From NCBI GenBank assembly GCA_945643635.1, contig CALZFC010000044.1, positions 1,696,001-1,760,000 of the forward strand: DNA of 64,000 nt. The letters are read 5' to 3'. Positions 24,827 through 34,716 of this stretch are shown in pieces (the first letter of the stretch is position 1; the number at the start of each line of letters is the position of its first letter). Under the pieces are notes generated by a model. It did not search any database. It saw only the letters and a program-made list of their open reading frames with translations, and was not told where the DNA came from. The DNA is from Allodiplogaster sudhausi (taxonomy: Eukaryota > Nematoda > Chromadorea > Rhabditida > Diplogasteridae). Both the position numbers and the translations under genes were made by a program.

Positions 24827-25180
24827 CACGATTTATACAAGAAAAAAGTTGTAGGAAATATGAATATTTTTAACTTTAAATATCAACAAAACGCATGAAA
24901 CAAATGACTTTTGCTTGCCATCCGACGCAATTGAGTACTTTGCATTCTCGTGTCGCTGTCCGCCCATTTTGATCTCATTTTGTGCATAAATATAAATAGA
25001 TAAAACACATTTGTTTTCAGTAATAAAGACAATTTTTGATGATATTCAACTGATTTCAAGCTACGAAAAATGCAATAAAAACGGAATTCTAATTTCAATC
25101 TCTCTCTCTCCCTTTTCCATTTACTTAAAATGTCTCTTTCTCTCTCTAGCTCTATTTCTCTAAATTTCCTTCTCTCCGTA

Positions 25181-25212
<32 letters not shown>

Positions 25213-25250
25213 CGTATTAATCTCTCTCTCGCTCGCTCTCTCGTCTTTCA

Positions 25251-25292
<42 letters not shown>

Positions 25293-25862
25293 CTCTCAAT
25301 CTATCTATTTCTCTCTCTCTCTCCAACCTTCAGTTCACAAGCATCTCTCCGCTCTCCGTTGAGTTTGACAAGGAAAATGTGTAGGAAGTAGTACCCATTA
25401 TCCGTATAGGATACTTTGATGAATAATGGAGTCACTCCATCCGCATCCATTCCCAGGGCTGATAGCCCGTAGATACCTGGCGGCATGGTTATCGACGGGC
25501 GACCTGTAGTGATGATTACAGGATGCACGCGAGTTTCTAGCTGTTCTACAGTCACAGTAACCCTACAATACAGTAATCCGCGTACATTCTGAAAATCGTC
25601 TACAATAATGCTAGCTATGAATCACTAGTTTATATTAGATGTTTCCCTTAGGCCTCATTGGTGAAGCAACGAGTTCAATCAATAATGAATGGCTGCACAA
25701 CCTGCATTGTACTGCTTTACTTGGAGTTGAGTGGATTCTCTATACAGCCTTACGTCCACCTTGAGAAGACACATCTTGGGCTCATTCAAGATGTAGAAGG
25801 CAGATGCAGCCGCAGAGGTAGTCAGAACGCATGGAGCATTGGTTGAGCCGGCCCATCCGAAA
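23535..25862 (-). CDS. Alpha-2-macroglobulin/thioester-protein-like, C-terminal part only
   Basis: Thioester proteins (TEPs, alpha-2-macroglobulins) are large secreted proteins that trap proteases or tag microbes. They end in a thioester domain, a CUB-like strand region and a receptor-binding domain. Minus exons: ~25862-25690 (GWAGSTNAPCVLTTSAAASA, then CLLKVDVRLYRESTQLQVKQ), ~25558-25390 (SITMPPGIYGLSALGMDADG, then PLFIKVSYTDN), ~24185-24010 (APYIRHLYDASWRRVDSLQR), ~23930-23850 and 23695-23535 (ELCVAKTRMRIRKVHPYMVN, stop). The order follows the family pattern: end of the thioester domain (GS-TQDTVVAL-like), the LPxxPGxYxxxxxGxG strand pair, then the receptor-binding domain. The call rests on that order, not on a strong motif. 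No thioester GCGEQ was seen upstream within the window. The gene may be truncated, or its other exons were missed. The Cys of the MG strand pair is Asp here. Confidence 0.42.
23697..23737. repeat. TA dinucleotide repeat
   Basis: About 20 TA units at the 5' edge of the last exon of the minus-strand gene. A second run lies at 24778-24823. Tyr/Ile-rich frames are spurious. Confidence 0.9.
24331..24665. mobile_element. MITE-like element with ~28 bp terminal inverted repeats
   Basis: The left end starts CCCGTGGTGCTATTAATCTA and continues GGAAGAAA. The right end is the reverse complement of CCGGTGGTGCAATTAATCTA then GGAAGAAA. Subterminal pairs such as GTTGAGCTCAAC / GTCGAGCTCAG extend the similarity to ~50 bases. 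Total 335 bp with no coding capacity. It lies in an intron of the thioester-like gene. No clear target duplication. Confidence 0.75.
25100..25325. repeat. CT-rich microsatellite
   Basis: Interrupted CT runs in the intron between the 25558-25390 and 24185-24010 exons of the minus-strand gene, which is GA in the sense direction. The 147-residue Arg/Glu frame on the minus strand is spurious. Confidence 0.85.
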
Positions 25863-26570
25863 GGTAGGTGCTCACGAGGGATAGCTGAATAGAGAGGTGC
25901 TAGAGAGAAAGAGAGATAGTGAAAGAGAGGGAGAGAGAGAATGGAGAGAAAGAGGAGGGGAGGAGGATGAAGATAGAGAGAGAGAGGAGGCAGAAAGATA
26001 TAGAGGTAGGTAGGGGGAGGGGAGAAAGGGAGAGAGAGAGAGATGAGCGAGAGAGTGAGAGAGGCAGAAAAAGCGATAAGAGAAAAAACATCGGAAACGT
26101 TCGAATGCCGAAGAAAAGTCATTTTAAAAGGATGAAAGTTGATAAATAGTGGGGGGAAAGGTACAGTTGAGTGTGTGGATGTAGAGAGAGAAAAGAGGTG
26201 GAGAGAGATAGGAGAGGAGCAGAGAAACAAAGCGAAACTTAGCGAAATCGGCGTCTGACAATGAGTGTGCGCGGCCGGATCAGCCGATTTAAAACTACAA
26301 GATGTACGCTGAAGAGGCAGAATGTGCTCAATCGTTTAACAATCGTTTAACAAATAAATCTGTAAGGTGGAATGCAGCAGATATATCTGTACCCCATTAT
26401 ACATACAACGAAATATTTTCCGTATGAGGTTCCGTCACCTAGTGTTTTATCGTGCCTCAAACAAGGATAACATGGTTTTTTTATAATTGAAAGTTTTTGA
26501 GTCATAATTTGCTTATTAAAGAGAAACAAGAACAACAATATTTCCAAGACCGAACCTATTTTACAGCCGC
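25863..26570. other. GA-rich interval, no exon established
   Basis: GA microsatellite runs at about 25905-26060 and 26180-26225. The long minus frame through here is mostly low-complexity Ser/Leu. Only its distal end (25862-25690) is protein-like. Confidence 0.4.
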
Positions 26571-26720
26571 TCGCTGGCACCCTAGATTCTCCTCCTCGTC
26601 GCCTTATCAGCAATCTGAGAGTAGCGTCTGCATCCGGGTTCGACTCGTCCTCTTCGATGAGTACGAAGAGCGCGTCGTTGGCAGCCAAGAGAGTGCGACG
26701 GTGGTGGGAGGACGGCAGAG
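26571..26720 (-). other. Possible damaged upstream exon of the thioester-like gene
   Basis: One minus frame reads TLLAANDALFVLIEEDESNP then ADATLRLLIRRRGG. This fits the helical end of a thioester domain (the AxxALLAL...WLxxQRN pattern) and immediately precedes the next recognised exon in order. That frame has a TGA shortly upstream with no AG between, so no normal acceptor serves it. It may be a broken exon, a sequencing frameshift or chance. Confidence 0.3.
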
Positions 26721-26799
26721 GAAGGCATCAGGAGGACTTGGAGTAGAAGAAGGGTTGCGTCATCCTTAATATTAAACATTAATCGAGACATAATAATGA

Positions 26800-27259
26800 T
26801 GACTAGAATAGCAAATGTTGTGTGCGACGGATGGTGAGGCGGATAGAGAGGAGAGATATGAACAATGAAGAGGGAGAGAGAGAGAGAGAGATAGCGAGAG
26901 AGAGAGAGAGAAGTGGAGAGCCAACGAAATGAATGACCGACTATATTCTGATCAACAGGTCGCTCGCTTATGCGTAGGGAAACTAGCGAATGACCTCAGC
27001 CGGACAAGGCAGTGCCAAAGGTTACGATTTAAAGAGATTCAACTCTACTGCTAACTACCAAACCATACACTGACTCAAATATTAGACAACATGTAGATAA
27101 TAGACCACCAACACAACGGAAATAATGTTAAAAATGTAACGAGAACATTAATAAACTATACTCCCCGTTTAAGTTCAGTCGTGAAGAGCACGCAATAGAC
27201 AGCTATTCTAAAGAGGAAGCAGCAGAGGAGCAGAGCACCAACATTAATGTCAATTGGGA

Positions 27260-27291
<32 letters not shown>

Positions 27292-28222
27292 AACACACAG
27301 AGAGAAACAGGGAGAGATATAGAGAAAGGAAGGAGAGCGAACGATACACCAACGCATTTTTAAAATATAAAATATCTCAAAAATTTACGCGTACAAAACA
27401 AATCATAATAGTGGTCAATTTCGCCGAAATACATCGGTAGTTTTATGTGCCGTTTGAAAAACTTAAGAGAATAATAGCGAACTTAATGATCGCCGATCTT
27501 GGGTAACTAAACTAACAAATTCATTAAACGAAATTGAAACCAACTAAACTAATATATGTTAGGAACAAACAAGATACGAAACACGAAACAGAAAAAACGC
27601 TCCACGAACGTATGGGGGTGGGAGAAAAATAGAGTGAGAGAGACACCGAGAGACAGACGCAGGGGAAGTGATGGAGAGGAAAAAGGAAAAAAAGAGATAG
27701 ACAGCAAGAGAGGCAGAGAGCGGCTTGTGAAGGCCGAAGGAAGAACAGCATAAGAACGAAGGGGACAGAAGTAGCAAATTAATGGAAAATGGCTTAGATG
27801 TACATGTTTATATAGGTATGTACGTCTAAAAATTTTATGCTTGCTTATTGAATTATAAGAAAAAAAACGATGGCTCCACAAGTAAATAAAGTAAAGAATA
27901 CACGATGTATCGAATGTGTTCAAATCTCGCTGATTGGAGATCATTGTTGAGGTGAAGCAGCTGTGCAAACATGGCAGAAGAAGATTGACGTACACGAATG
28001 GCCGAACCTCCTCTGCCCTTCAGCACGAATGGCATATAAAAGCAAGGCATTGAAATCAGGAAGGCATGCTCAGCTTTCGCTGTCCTTCGCTCTTTCTTCT
28101 ACTGTATACTGCATCTCTTTATACTCTTCCAGTGAATTATTGTTAGAAATTAAATAAGCATTCCTTTCTAGATGCTAGAAATAAAGGGGGGGGGAATATT
28201 CATAATATTGCTCCATTTAAGA
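26800..28222. other. Intergenic region with a duplicated coding fragment
   Basis: Short GA tracts (26872-26912, 27255-27330) and AT-rich DNA. The related fragment is listed separately. Minus frame 27853-28050 (LKGRGGSAIRVRQSSSAMFA) is open and protein-like but unassigned. Confidence 0.4.
27179..27268 (+). pseudogene. Partial copy of the small secreted protein's middle exon
   Basis: Aligned by eye with 21883-21972: both run CGTGAAG..., then TCTAAAGAGGAAGCAGCAGA versus TCTAAGGAGGAGGCAGTGGA, then GAGCAGAGCA and ATTGGGAGA, followed by GA repeats. The frame remains open here (SREEHAIDSYSKEEAAEEQS). No matching signal-peptide exon was found upstream, so it is taken as a partial duplicate, though an unrecognised paralogous gene is possible. 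Confidence 0.5.
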
Positions 28223-28891
28223 ATGTCAGGACTTCTCACTCTTGTCTGCATCTTTGCCGCTCTCTTCCCACTCTCCACTCATGCGCAGGAATGTGTTGAT
28301 GCGGAGCCAAAGTACGTTTTCGTCGTCTTTATTTTTTTTAAAAATAATTGTCGAACAGTAAGAGTACCTTTCTTCATAAAGAAAGTAATAGTAAACAAAA
28401 ATAAATCTTGTCGTTAGCTGTGCCCGGTGGGTGAGGAATGGCTTCTGCACGAGCCGACGCTACACGATGCAGGAGAAGGTAAGTTTCTGATGTCCGGAAA
28501 TGACCAATCTATCTATCATTCTATTTGCTTATCATCTTCCCTTTCCTTATCACTTTTCCCTTCTCATTGCTAGCTTGAATCATGCTGCGCGAGTTGCTCT
28601 CCGCATACGACAACTCCTCAGCCGACTCCGGCTCCAGGCACATGCCAGGACTTCTCGCCTCGGTGTGGTGCTCCATTCTCTGACACAACCATTTTGTATT
28701 ATCCATCGATTACTGTAGACACCTTAAATATAATTCACATTGAAAATCGTTACAGATGCCAGCAGTGGGTGAACAATCGTTTCTGCTCGAGCCCGCGCTA
28801 CACTCTGGAAGAGAAGCAAGGATGGTGTGGAGTGAAGTGCAGCCTCTGCCCCTCGGGCAGCAAGAGCGACGACGGGCCAACGACTGCCTAG
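28223..28891 (+). CDS. Secreted protein with two ShKT domains
   Basis: ShKT domains are ~36-residue, six-cysteine modules found in many nematode secreted proteins; some relatives block potassium channels, but function varies widely. Four exons keep frame: 28223-28311, 28418-28478, 28574-28662 and 28756-28891. They give a ~124-residue protein. The first ~21 residues (MSGLLTLVCIFAALFPLSTH) are a signal peptide. Domain 1 starts ECVDAEPNCARWVRNGFC and closes with CCASC after the second intron. Domain 2 starts CQDFSPRCQQWVNNRFC and closes with CGVKCSLC. A Thr/Pro linker (TTTPQPTPAP) separates them. All six cysteines are present in each domain. An acceptor-like TTTAAG lies two bases before the ATG. 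The family call is firm. No role beyond secretion is inferred. Confidence 0.92.
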
Positions 28892-29632
28892 AGAGCCGCC
28901 CTCCTTCACTCGCTTCTCGTTCTGATTTAGTCGTCTCTTCAGAACACAAGAGTGTCTCCTCCCTTTAACAGCAGCAGCAGCAGTTGGAGTGAAAATAAAT
29001 ATGTTTAAAAAATCAGTAAAGCTCACGTCAGCACTTTTATCTGCACTATCGCCATGCAGTGCATATGGAACACTTATTGTTAGGCGCAAATCCAGACATT
29101 TGTTGACTTCTCTGGGTACACAAAAAATTGTTTTTTTTTCCGAAGCGCTACGAAAGGGGTCATAGAGACATAATAATATTTTTAATCAACTCAGCTCGAA
29201 GAGCTGTGAACTACGGAACGTAACTTAGGATGCACAGAACAAAGTGTTGGAAAACCCAGAGGGAGAAACGAGGGAAACTCATTGCAAAAGATTCACATTG
29301 CTCGCTGCGCTTGCAGTAACGATAAAAGCTTGAGCGACGCTAAATGAACGCATCAAAATTTGCCTGGAAGCACGAAGTATTTTTCATCCCAACACTGGCA
29401 CACACACCCATTGTCTATTACAAATAAATTTCGTAACAATTTTCTTTGCGCCCATTTCCTAATGCTGACTAGCAGGATAGTGCAAACAGTTTTATTTTAT
29501 AATCCACATTTTACATTTACGTGAACCTTGAATAGTTATCAAAGACGAGCCAGTATGTGGCATGTGCTTTATTGGGAAGGAGTCATGGAGGAGGAAGAGG
29601 TCAGAGAGAGAGAAGGGAGGAGGAGGGAGATT
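28892..29632. other. Convergent intergenic region
   Basis: Holds the presumed 3' UTR of the ShKT gene (with GCAGCAGCAGCAG at 28971-28983 and AATAAA near 28996) and AT-rich DNA. The minus frames across 28710-29089 mirror the ShKT exon and are shadows. Confidence 0.45.
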
Positions 29633-31525
29633 CTACTTCTTGGGCTCATCTTTCTTCTCATTCTTCTTCTAAAAGTAATTAAAGAAATCTACGTAATTAT
29701 TCAAATTAAAAAAAAATGATTAAACCTTCTTTTTCTTGCTGCCCTTCTCGACGTCTGGCTGCGATTCCTTTTTCTCTTTCTTCGAGACTTTCTTCTCTTT
29801 CTTCGAGACTTTCTTCTCTTTCTTCGACTCCTTCGATTCGTTAGACTCCTTCGATTCCTTCTTCTCAGCCGTCGACCACTTTTTGTCTTTCTTTTCTTAA
29901 TTTTCCTCTTCCTTCTCTTCTTCCTTCTTCTCCTCTTTCTTCTCTTCCTTGTTCTCCTCTTTCTCCTTCTTTTCGCCCTCCTTTTCCTCCTTCTTTTCCT
30001 CTTCCTTCTTTCCCTCTTCCTTCTTTTCCTCATTCTCTGCCTGTTCTCCTCCCTTCGCGTCTGCCTTCTCTTCGTCTTTCTTTTCCTCCTAGAAAAAGCT
30101 TATTTAAATCTAGAAATTTTTCTGCCTAATCCAGTTTTTTTTCTATTTTACCTTTTTCATTATACATAAATGTAGTTATTAATTTCAATCAATTTCTACT
30201 TCTATTACGAAATAAAAAGTGGCAGACATCCAAGTGCCAACCTTTTTCTCATCATCTTTCTTCTCTTCCTTCTTTTCCTCCTTCTCTGCTTCCGCGAGCT
30301 GGAAATCGCAGGTCACACGCAGCACGCCAGTCGGCTTTTCTTCAGCAAACACCTGGAAGTGGCCGCTTTAATGAATCAATCAATCAAGAATCGGAATTCC
30401 CTTCTACTCAGAACTCTCTTATTTATCAGATAGTTTTCAGTTAGCTTTTCCTCAATATTCCAAGAAGAACCTGCTTGGCCGTCTTGCTCTCATCGTTGAC
30501 ATCGGCGTGGTAGAAGGCGAAGAAGTGCTTGTGAGCATCGGCCGGTGTCTCCTTCCCGGCAAAGTTCATCTTGATCGTTGCCTGTAATTATCTAATTTGT
30601 TTATCCTGCTTCACATTTTCATATGGTTACATATATTTGTTTTTTTTATATTTCATTATGCTAATTGTCACTTACCATTAGAAATGGTCATATGCATGCC
30701 ACCATTGTCTATCGTCATTTTTAACCTTTTCGCTAGGCGCAATCATTCCGACTGGTGGCTTCACGCGGAAGAGGTCGTTGTCGGTCACTTTGACCTGAAT
30801 TATTTGAATAAATTAGTCCCCGTTTTCTACGCATAAAATTCTATAAGTCTTGCCTACCCTTTCGCTCTCTCTCTCTTTCTCGCTCTCTCACCTTGAATGC
30901 GAGTTTCTTGGTAGTGTTGTTCGTGATAACCCTCTCGGTTGCAATCGGCGTTCCGATCTGCCCCTTGAAGACGACCTTTCCCTCGGGTTCGATCGGAAGC
31001 TGTAACCACTTGATGAAATTTAAACAAAAGAATTTCTCCAAAGGCTAAATAGGAATATCAAAGTACCATGCAATTTTCGTTGTTGTTTATTTTATTTTTA
31101 AAAGTGATTTTTATTTCATCAAATTAATATACCATAATATACATACGTATCATTCTAATTGTATTGCAATTGTTCCAAATTTCTCTCAAATCTTTTTTAA
31201 TTCTTATATCAAGTGCCTGGAATTCTGGCTCGCCCGGCTTCTTTATTTTCCAATCCTTCTTTCCATCCTTCCCCTTCTTTTCCTTTTTCTCCTCTTTCTT
31301 CTCCTCCTTCTTTCCTTCTTTCTTATCCTCCTTCTTCTCGTCCTTTTTTTCTTCCTTCTTCTCCTCCTTTTTTTCTTCCTTCTTCTCCTCCTTTGTTTCT
31401 TCATTCTTCTCCTCCTTTTTGTCTTCCTTTTTCTCCTCCTTTTTGTCTTCCTTTTTCTCCTCCTTTTTGTCTTCCTTTTTCTCCTCCTTTTTGTCCTCCT
31501 TCTTTTCGGCTTGAGGCTTCGCCAT
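29633..31525 (-). CDS. MSP-domain protein with long Lys/Glu-rich tails; in-frame TAA in the penultimate exon
   Basis: MSP domains are immunoglobulin-like folds. In nematodes they build the sperm cytoskeleton or act as VAP-like adaptors. Seven exons: 31525-31217, 30999-30892, 30794-30726, 30581-30471, 30352-30242, 30088-29726 and 29668-29633. Residues 1-103 are mostly K/E repeats (AEKKEDKKEEKKEDKKEEKK). Residues ~104-225 are the MSP domain: LPIEPEGKVVFKGQIGTPIA, VITNNTTKKLAFKV, DNDLFRVKPPVGMIAP and LRVTCDFQLAE. The tail is again K/E-rich. The first intron needs a GC donor (CAG|GCACTT). A TAA at 29899-29897 interrupts the tail after ~299 residues. The same frame nevertheless continues for 58 lysine-rich codons, splices, and ends with KKNEKKDEPKK and TAG, giving ~368 residues if read through. 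So the stop is a recent nonsense change or a sequence error, or the shorter form is real. The ATG follows TTTCAG by six bases. Confidence 0.85.
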
Positions 31526-31729
31526 TTTGTCCTGAAATTCAGAATGTTTGCATTATATACAACTTCGAATAGCAATACGACAGCTTCTGGTAAATATTAA
31601 GGAAACTTATTTAGAAGTTTCGAAAAGGAAAGAATCGAAGAACCGACCGACTTGGCGCTTTGAGGCAGATGAGAGTAGTGAAACGAGAAATGCCATCTCC
31701 TTTTCCCTTTTATACAATTTGCTGACGTG

Positions 31730-31843
31730 CTCATAAAGGTTAAATTCCCTTGAATATGCATTCAACTAAAATATCCTTCTATTCCTTTCTTAGTTGCGCA
31801 ACCTTAACGGTGATTTTCATTATGTGAATTTAACCTTTATGAG
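31730..31843. repeat. Small element with perfect 18-bp inverted ends
   Basis: CTCATAAAGGTTAAATTC at 31730-31747 is the exact reverse complement of 31826-31843. The 114-bp unit has no coding capacity. It lies between the MSP gene start and the left edge of the phosphatase duplication, only 20 bases from that breakpoint. Confidence 0.75.
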
Positions 31844-31863
31844 TATACTTTTGAACTGCAAGT

Positions 31864-33679
31864 GCAAGATATCCTGAAGACGCTGTGGTGCGCGCGTGAT
31901 GTGCTGGAGAAGGAGAAGCAACTCGTGGAGATCCAGCCGCCCGTCGTGGTGGTCGGCGACATCCATGGCCAGGTCGGCGAAGGAAATACAGGAAATTGGG
32001 AAAAATTATTAATATCAAAGAACACAAGAATCAAAAATGCTTAGGACACGAAACTATCACGTATCACTTCCCATTTACAGTTCCAGGATCTCTGCCGCAT
32101 CTTCCACGAGCTCAGTGATAAGGAGAGCGGTCAAATGGCAAGATGCTCATTTTTAATTTTAATTTTTTTTTTTAAATTTAACACTCGCTAAATTTGTTTA
32201 AATTTCATTTAAATTTAAAATTACTAATTGTTTGTTTTGCAGGGCTACAAGTTCGTGTTCCTCGGCGACTACGTCGACCGTGGCCAGCAGTCCATCGAAT
32301 GCATCATGCTGCTCCTCTTGCTGAAGATCCTCTACTCGAGCAAGGTCGAGGAGCAAAGTCTCGCCTCGAATTGCACTTTCTCTATCCTGAGAATCCAGAA
32401 GGGCCAATGAATGTACTATTATCATGGCTTCACGGCATTTTCTGGAAAAAAAAATTAATATTTGGAATTCATTTGTTTCGCTGTTAGATGTACATATGTA
32501 CATATATCATTGCGCACGTTTTAGGCTGAGTGAATTTGCATATTTTAAGTATGCCTTTTTAATATGCAAATGTTTGAGATTTTGCTAAAAATTTTGTTGG
32601 TAAATCCAGGTGAAAAACTATAGTAATCCAGTTTTTTTCAGTTTATGCTCCTGCGTGGGAATCACGAGTCGCGCAACATCAACTACCACTACGGCTTCCA
32701 CGAAGAGATCACCGAGCGCTACCCGAAGGCGAGGGAAATGTTTTAATAGAGGCATTAATCTACACGATTTCAACGGCTATTTTTGTGAATTTATAGAAGT
32801 GAAATAAAGGAAATACAGCATTCAAATGTACCGTAATGCTAAGGGTGGACCCGGGATCTGGTTGCTCTTCAACGACGTCTTCAACCACCTGCCCGTGGCG
32901 TGCCTCATCAACGGAGAGATTCTCTGTATGCACGGGGGAATCTCGCCCCATCTCAAGAGCCTTGATGATATCAGAAATGTACCCTTCTGCCTTCTTCTTC
33001 ATTAGAATGCTCAAAGAAAGGAAGTGTTTCTGGGTGGAAAATCTTCTGAACTTTGTCTTCTTGAGCTTCCGAAGCCCCTTCCCGACCCTGTGAAGTCTCC
33101 GCTCGCGCTCGATCTCATGTGGGCCGACCCGGTGCTCGGGCTTCATGGGTTCGCTTTCAGTTGGCTATGAAAGTGGCAAAGTGAATTTTTCTAAAGTTAA
33201 AAAAAATGATATTAAATTTTGTTCAGCTTTGAGCCGAACGTCATTCGCGGCGTTTCCGTCAACTTTGGCGAAGACGCGACCCTCGCGACTTGCAAGCAAA
33301 TCGGCATCCGACTCATCATCCGATCTCATCAGGTGATCATGAACAAGAATGGGGATTACTCTTTCGTAATCTTGGCAAGGATTAAATAATTATAAATTAG
33401 GTTATCATGAAATTATTTCATCACTACCTAATATTGGCACGCATTAAAAAGTTGAAACGCCCAAACATCTTCGCGTGCAGATGATGCTAAACTGGTTCAA
33501 CTTCTTCTGCAACCGCCTCCTGCTCACCATCTTTAGCGCTCCCGACTACTTCGTCTCCAAGGTTTTTTTCTTATATTTTTTATCTCTTAAAAAAGCATTC
33601 GTCCGAAGAATCCTCCTGAAATCTTCAGAAGAACCGTGGCGCCGTCGTTATTATGAATGGCCAAATGGTACTGACATAA
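31864..33679 (+). pseudogene. Truncated PP1-like phosphatase, left copy
   Basis: It matches the right copy exon for exon: 31864-31972, 32081-32137, 32243-32344, 32642-32739, 32819-32978, 33075-33148, 33227-33365, 33481-33561, 33629-33679. Metal and phosphate motifs are present (GDIHGQ, GDYVDRG, RGNHES, HGGISP, RSHQ). The first two exons and the FPFTE start of the third are missing at the left breakpoint. The last ~46 residues are missing because the ~465-base deletion joins NRGAV to VIMNGQMVLT and a stop. All remaining exons are open, and the donor after GQM is GCAAGA, a normal GC-type donor. Without a start exon it is probably not made as a full enzyme. A fused or alternative transcript remains possible. 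Confidence 0.8.
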
Positions 33680-33689
33680 GCAACTTTAT

Positions 33690-34500
33690 GTAGTCTCTAG
33701 GCGCTGCAAGCGCTCTAGAAATTTTGAATAAAAGTTGGACATTGGAAATGTCTATATCTCGGCCCCTCGGGATCGAATAGACCCAGTCGATAGCTCATTC
33801 GACTCAGTTCGACATTTCATTAACTATACATAGAATGCATCATACCATGGAGCAAAAACTTACTGTTCCCTGGGGGAAAAACTGCCCAGGCCGAAACCCA
33901 AACAGCGTCAGTTTCGCTCTGACGCCAACCATGGAGTAGAAATTGTGGCGCCTAGAAAGTTCGCTGCCCTTCAAGGACACTGTAAGTTTCATGGTAGTTT
34001 TCACGTTTTCGGACCGTTGAAGTAATTTTTACGTGATTTTTTTTTTGTCATTTATTGGTTCTAACAATAAATGTGGTTTTATTAATGTACTAAAGAACAA
34101 TTTCGGTTCTTGTATACACACGTTAAACGTATTTTTGTCAATTACACGAAAACTACCATGAAACTTACAGTGTCCTTGAAGGGCAGCGAACTTTCTAGGC
34201 GCCACAATTTCTACTCCATGGTTGGCGTCAGAGCGAAACTGACGCTGTTTGGGTTTCGGCCTGAGCAGTTTTTCCCCCAGGGAACAGTAAGTTTTTGCTC
34301 CATGGTATGATGCATTCTATGTATAGTTAATGAAATGTCGAACTGAGTCGAATGAGCTATCGACTGGGTCTATTCGATCCCGAGGGGCCGAGATATAGAC
34401 ATTTCCAATGTCCAACTTTTATTCAAAATTTCTAGAGCGCTTGCAGCGCCTAGAGACTACATAAAGTTGCTTATGTCAGTACCATTTGGCCATTCATAAT
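33690..34500. repeat. Foldback core of the palindrome, a dispersed repeat
   Basis: Beyond the gene sequences, each arm continues with ~310 bases of non-coding repeat. Left: GTAGTCTCTAGGCGCTGCAA onward from ~33692. Right: its reverse complement ending near 34464. The blocks CGGCCCCTCGGGATCG and CTGCCCTTCAAGGACACTGT occur in both. A diverged relative lies alone at 38265-38420. This suggests an inverted-repeat element sat at the symmetry axis when the duplication arose. Confidence 0.65.
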
Positions 34501-34716
34501 AATACCTAGCCAAGTCCCAATTTTCTACTCTTTTCATTTCTTACTGTACAAAACCCGAAGATGTCTTTGCAATATTTGGCAATGATACAGCCTTTTTATG
34601 CTTTATTCGAGCTGATAAATTGTGTTTTCCATTGAGCTGAAGGCGTTTGTGGAGAAAAGGATGGCGAAGCGAAATAGAAAAGGGCTGATTGGTGGACGGG
34701 TGGGCGGAGCTTCCTC

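Noticed and set aside
27853..28050. Minus frame with LKGRGGSAIRVRQSSSAMFA as an upstream thioester-protein exon
   Set aside because: It is open and plausible, but it lacks the thioester motif or any position-specific match, so it was not joined to the model.
29701..30033. 110-residue Arg/Lys-rich minus frame
   Set aside because: It is the +1 shadow of the K/E-rich MSP tail exon. The K/E frame is the one joined in phase to both neighbouring exons.
31164..31572. Plus-strand Phe/Ser/Pro-rich frames opposite the MSP first exon
   Set aside because: Antisense shadows of the K/E repeat coding sequence.
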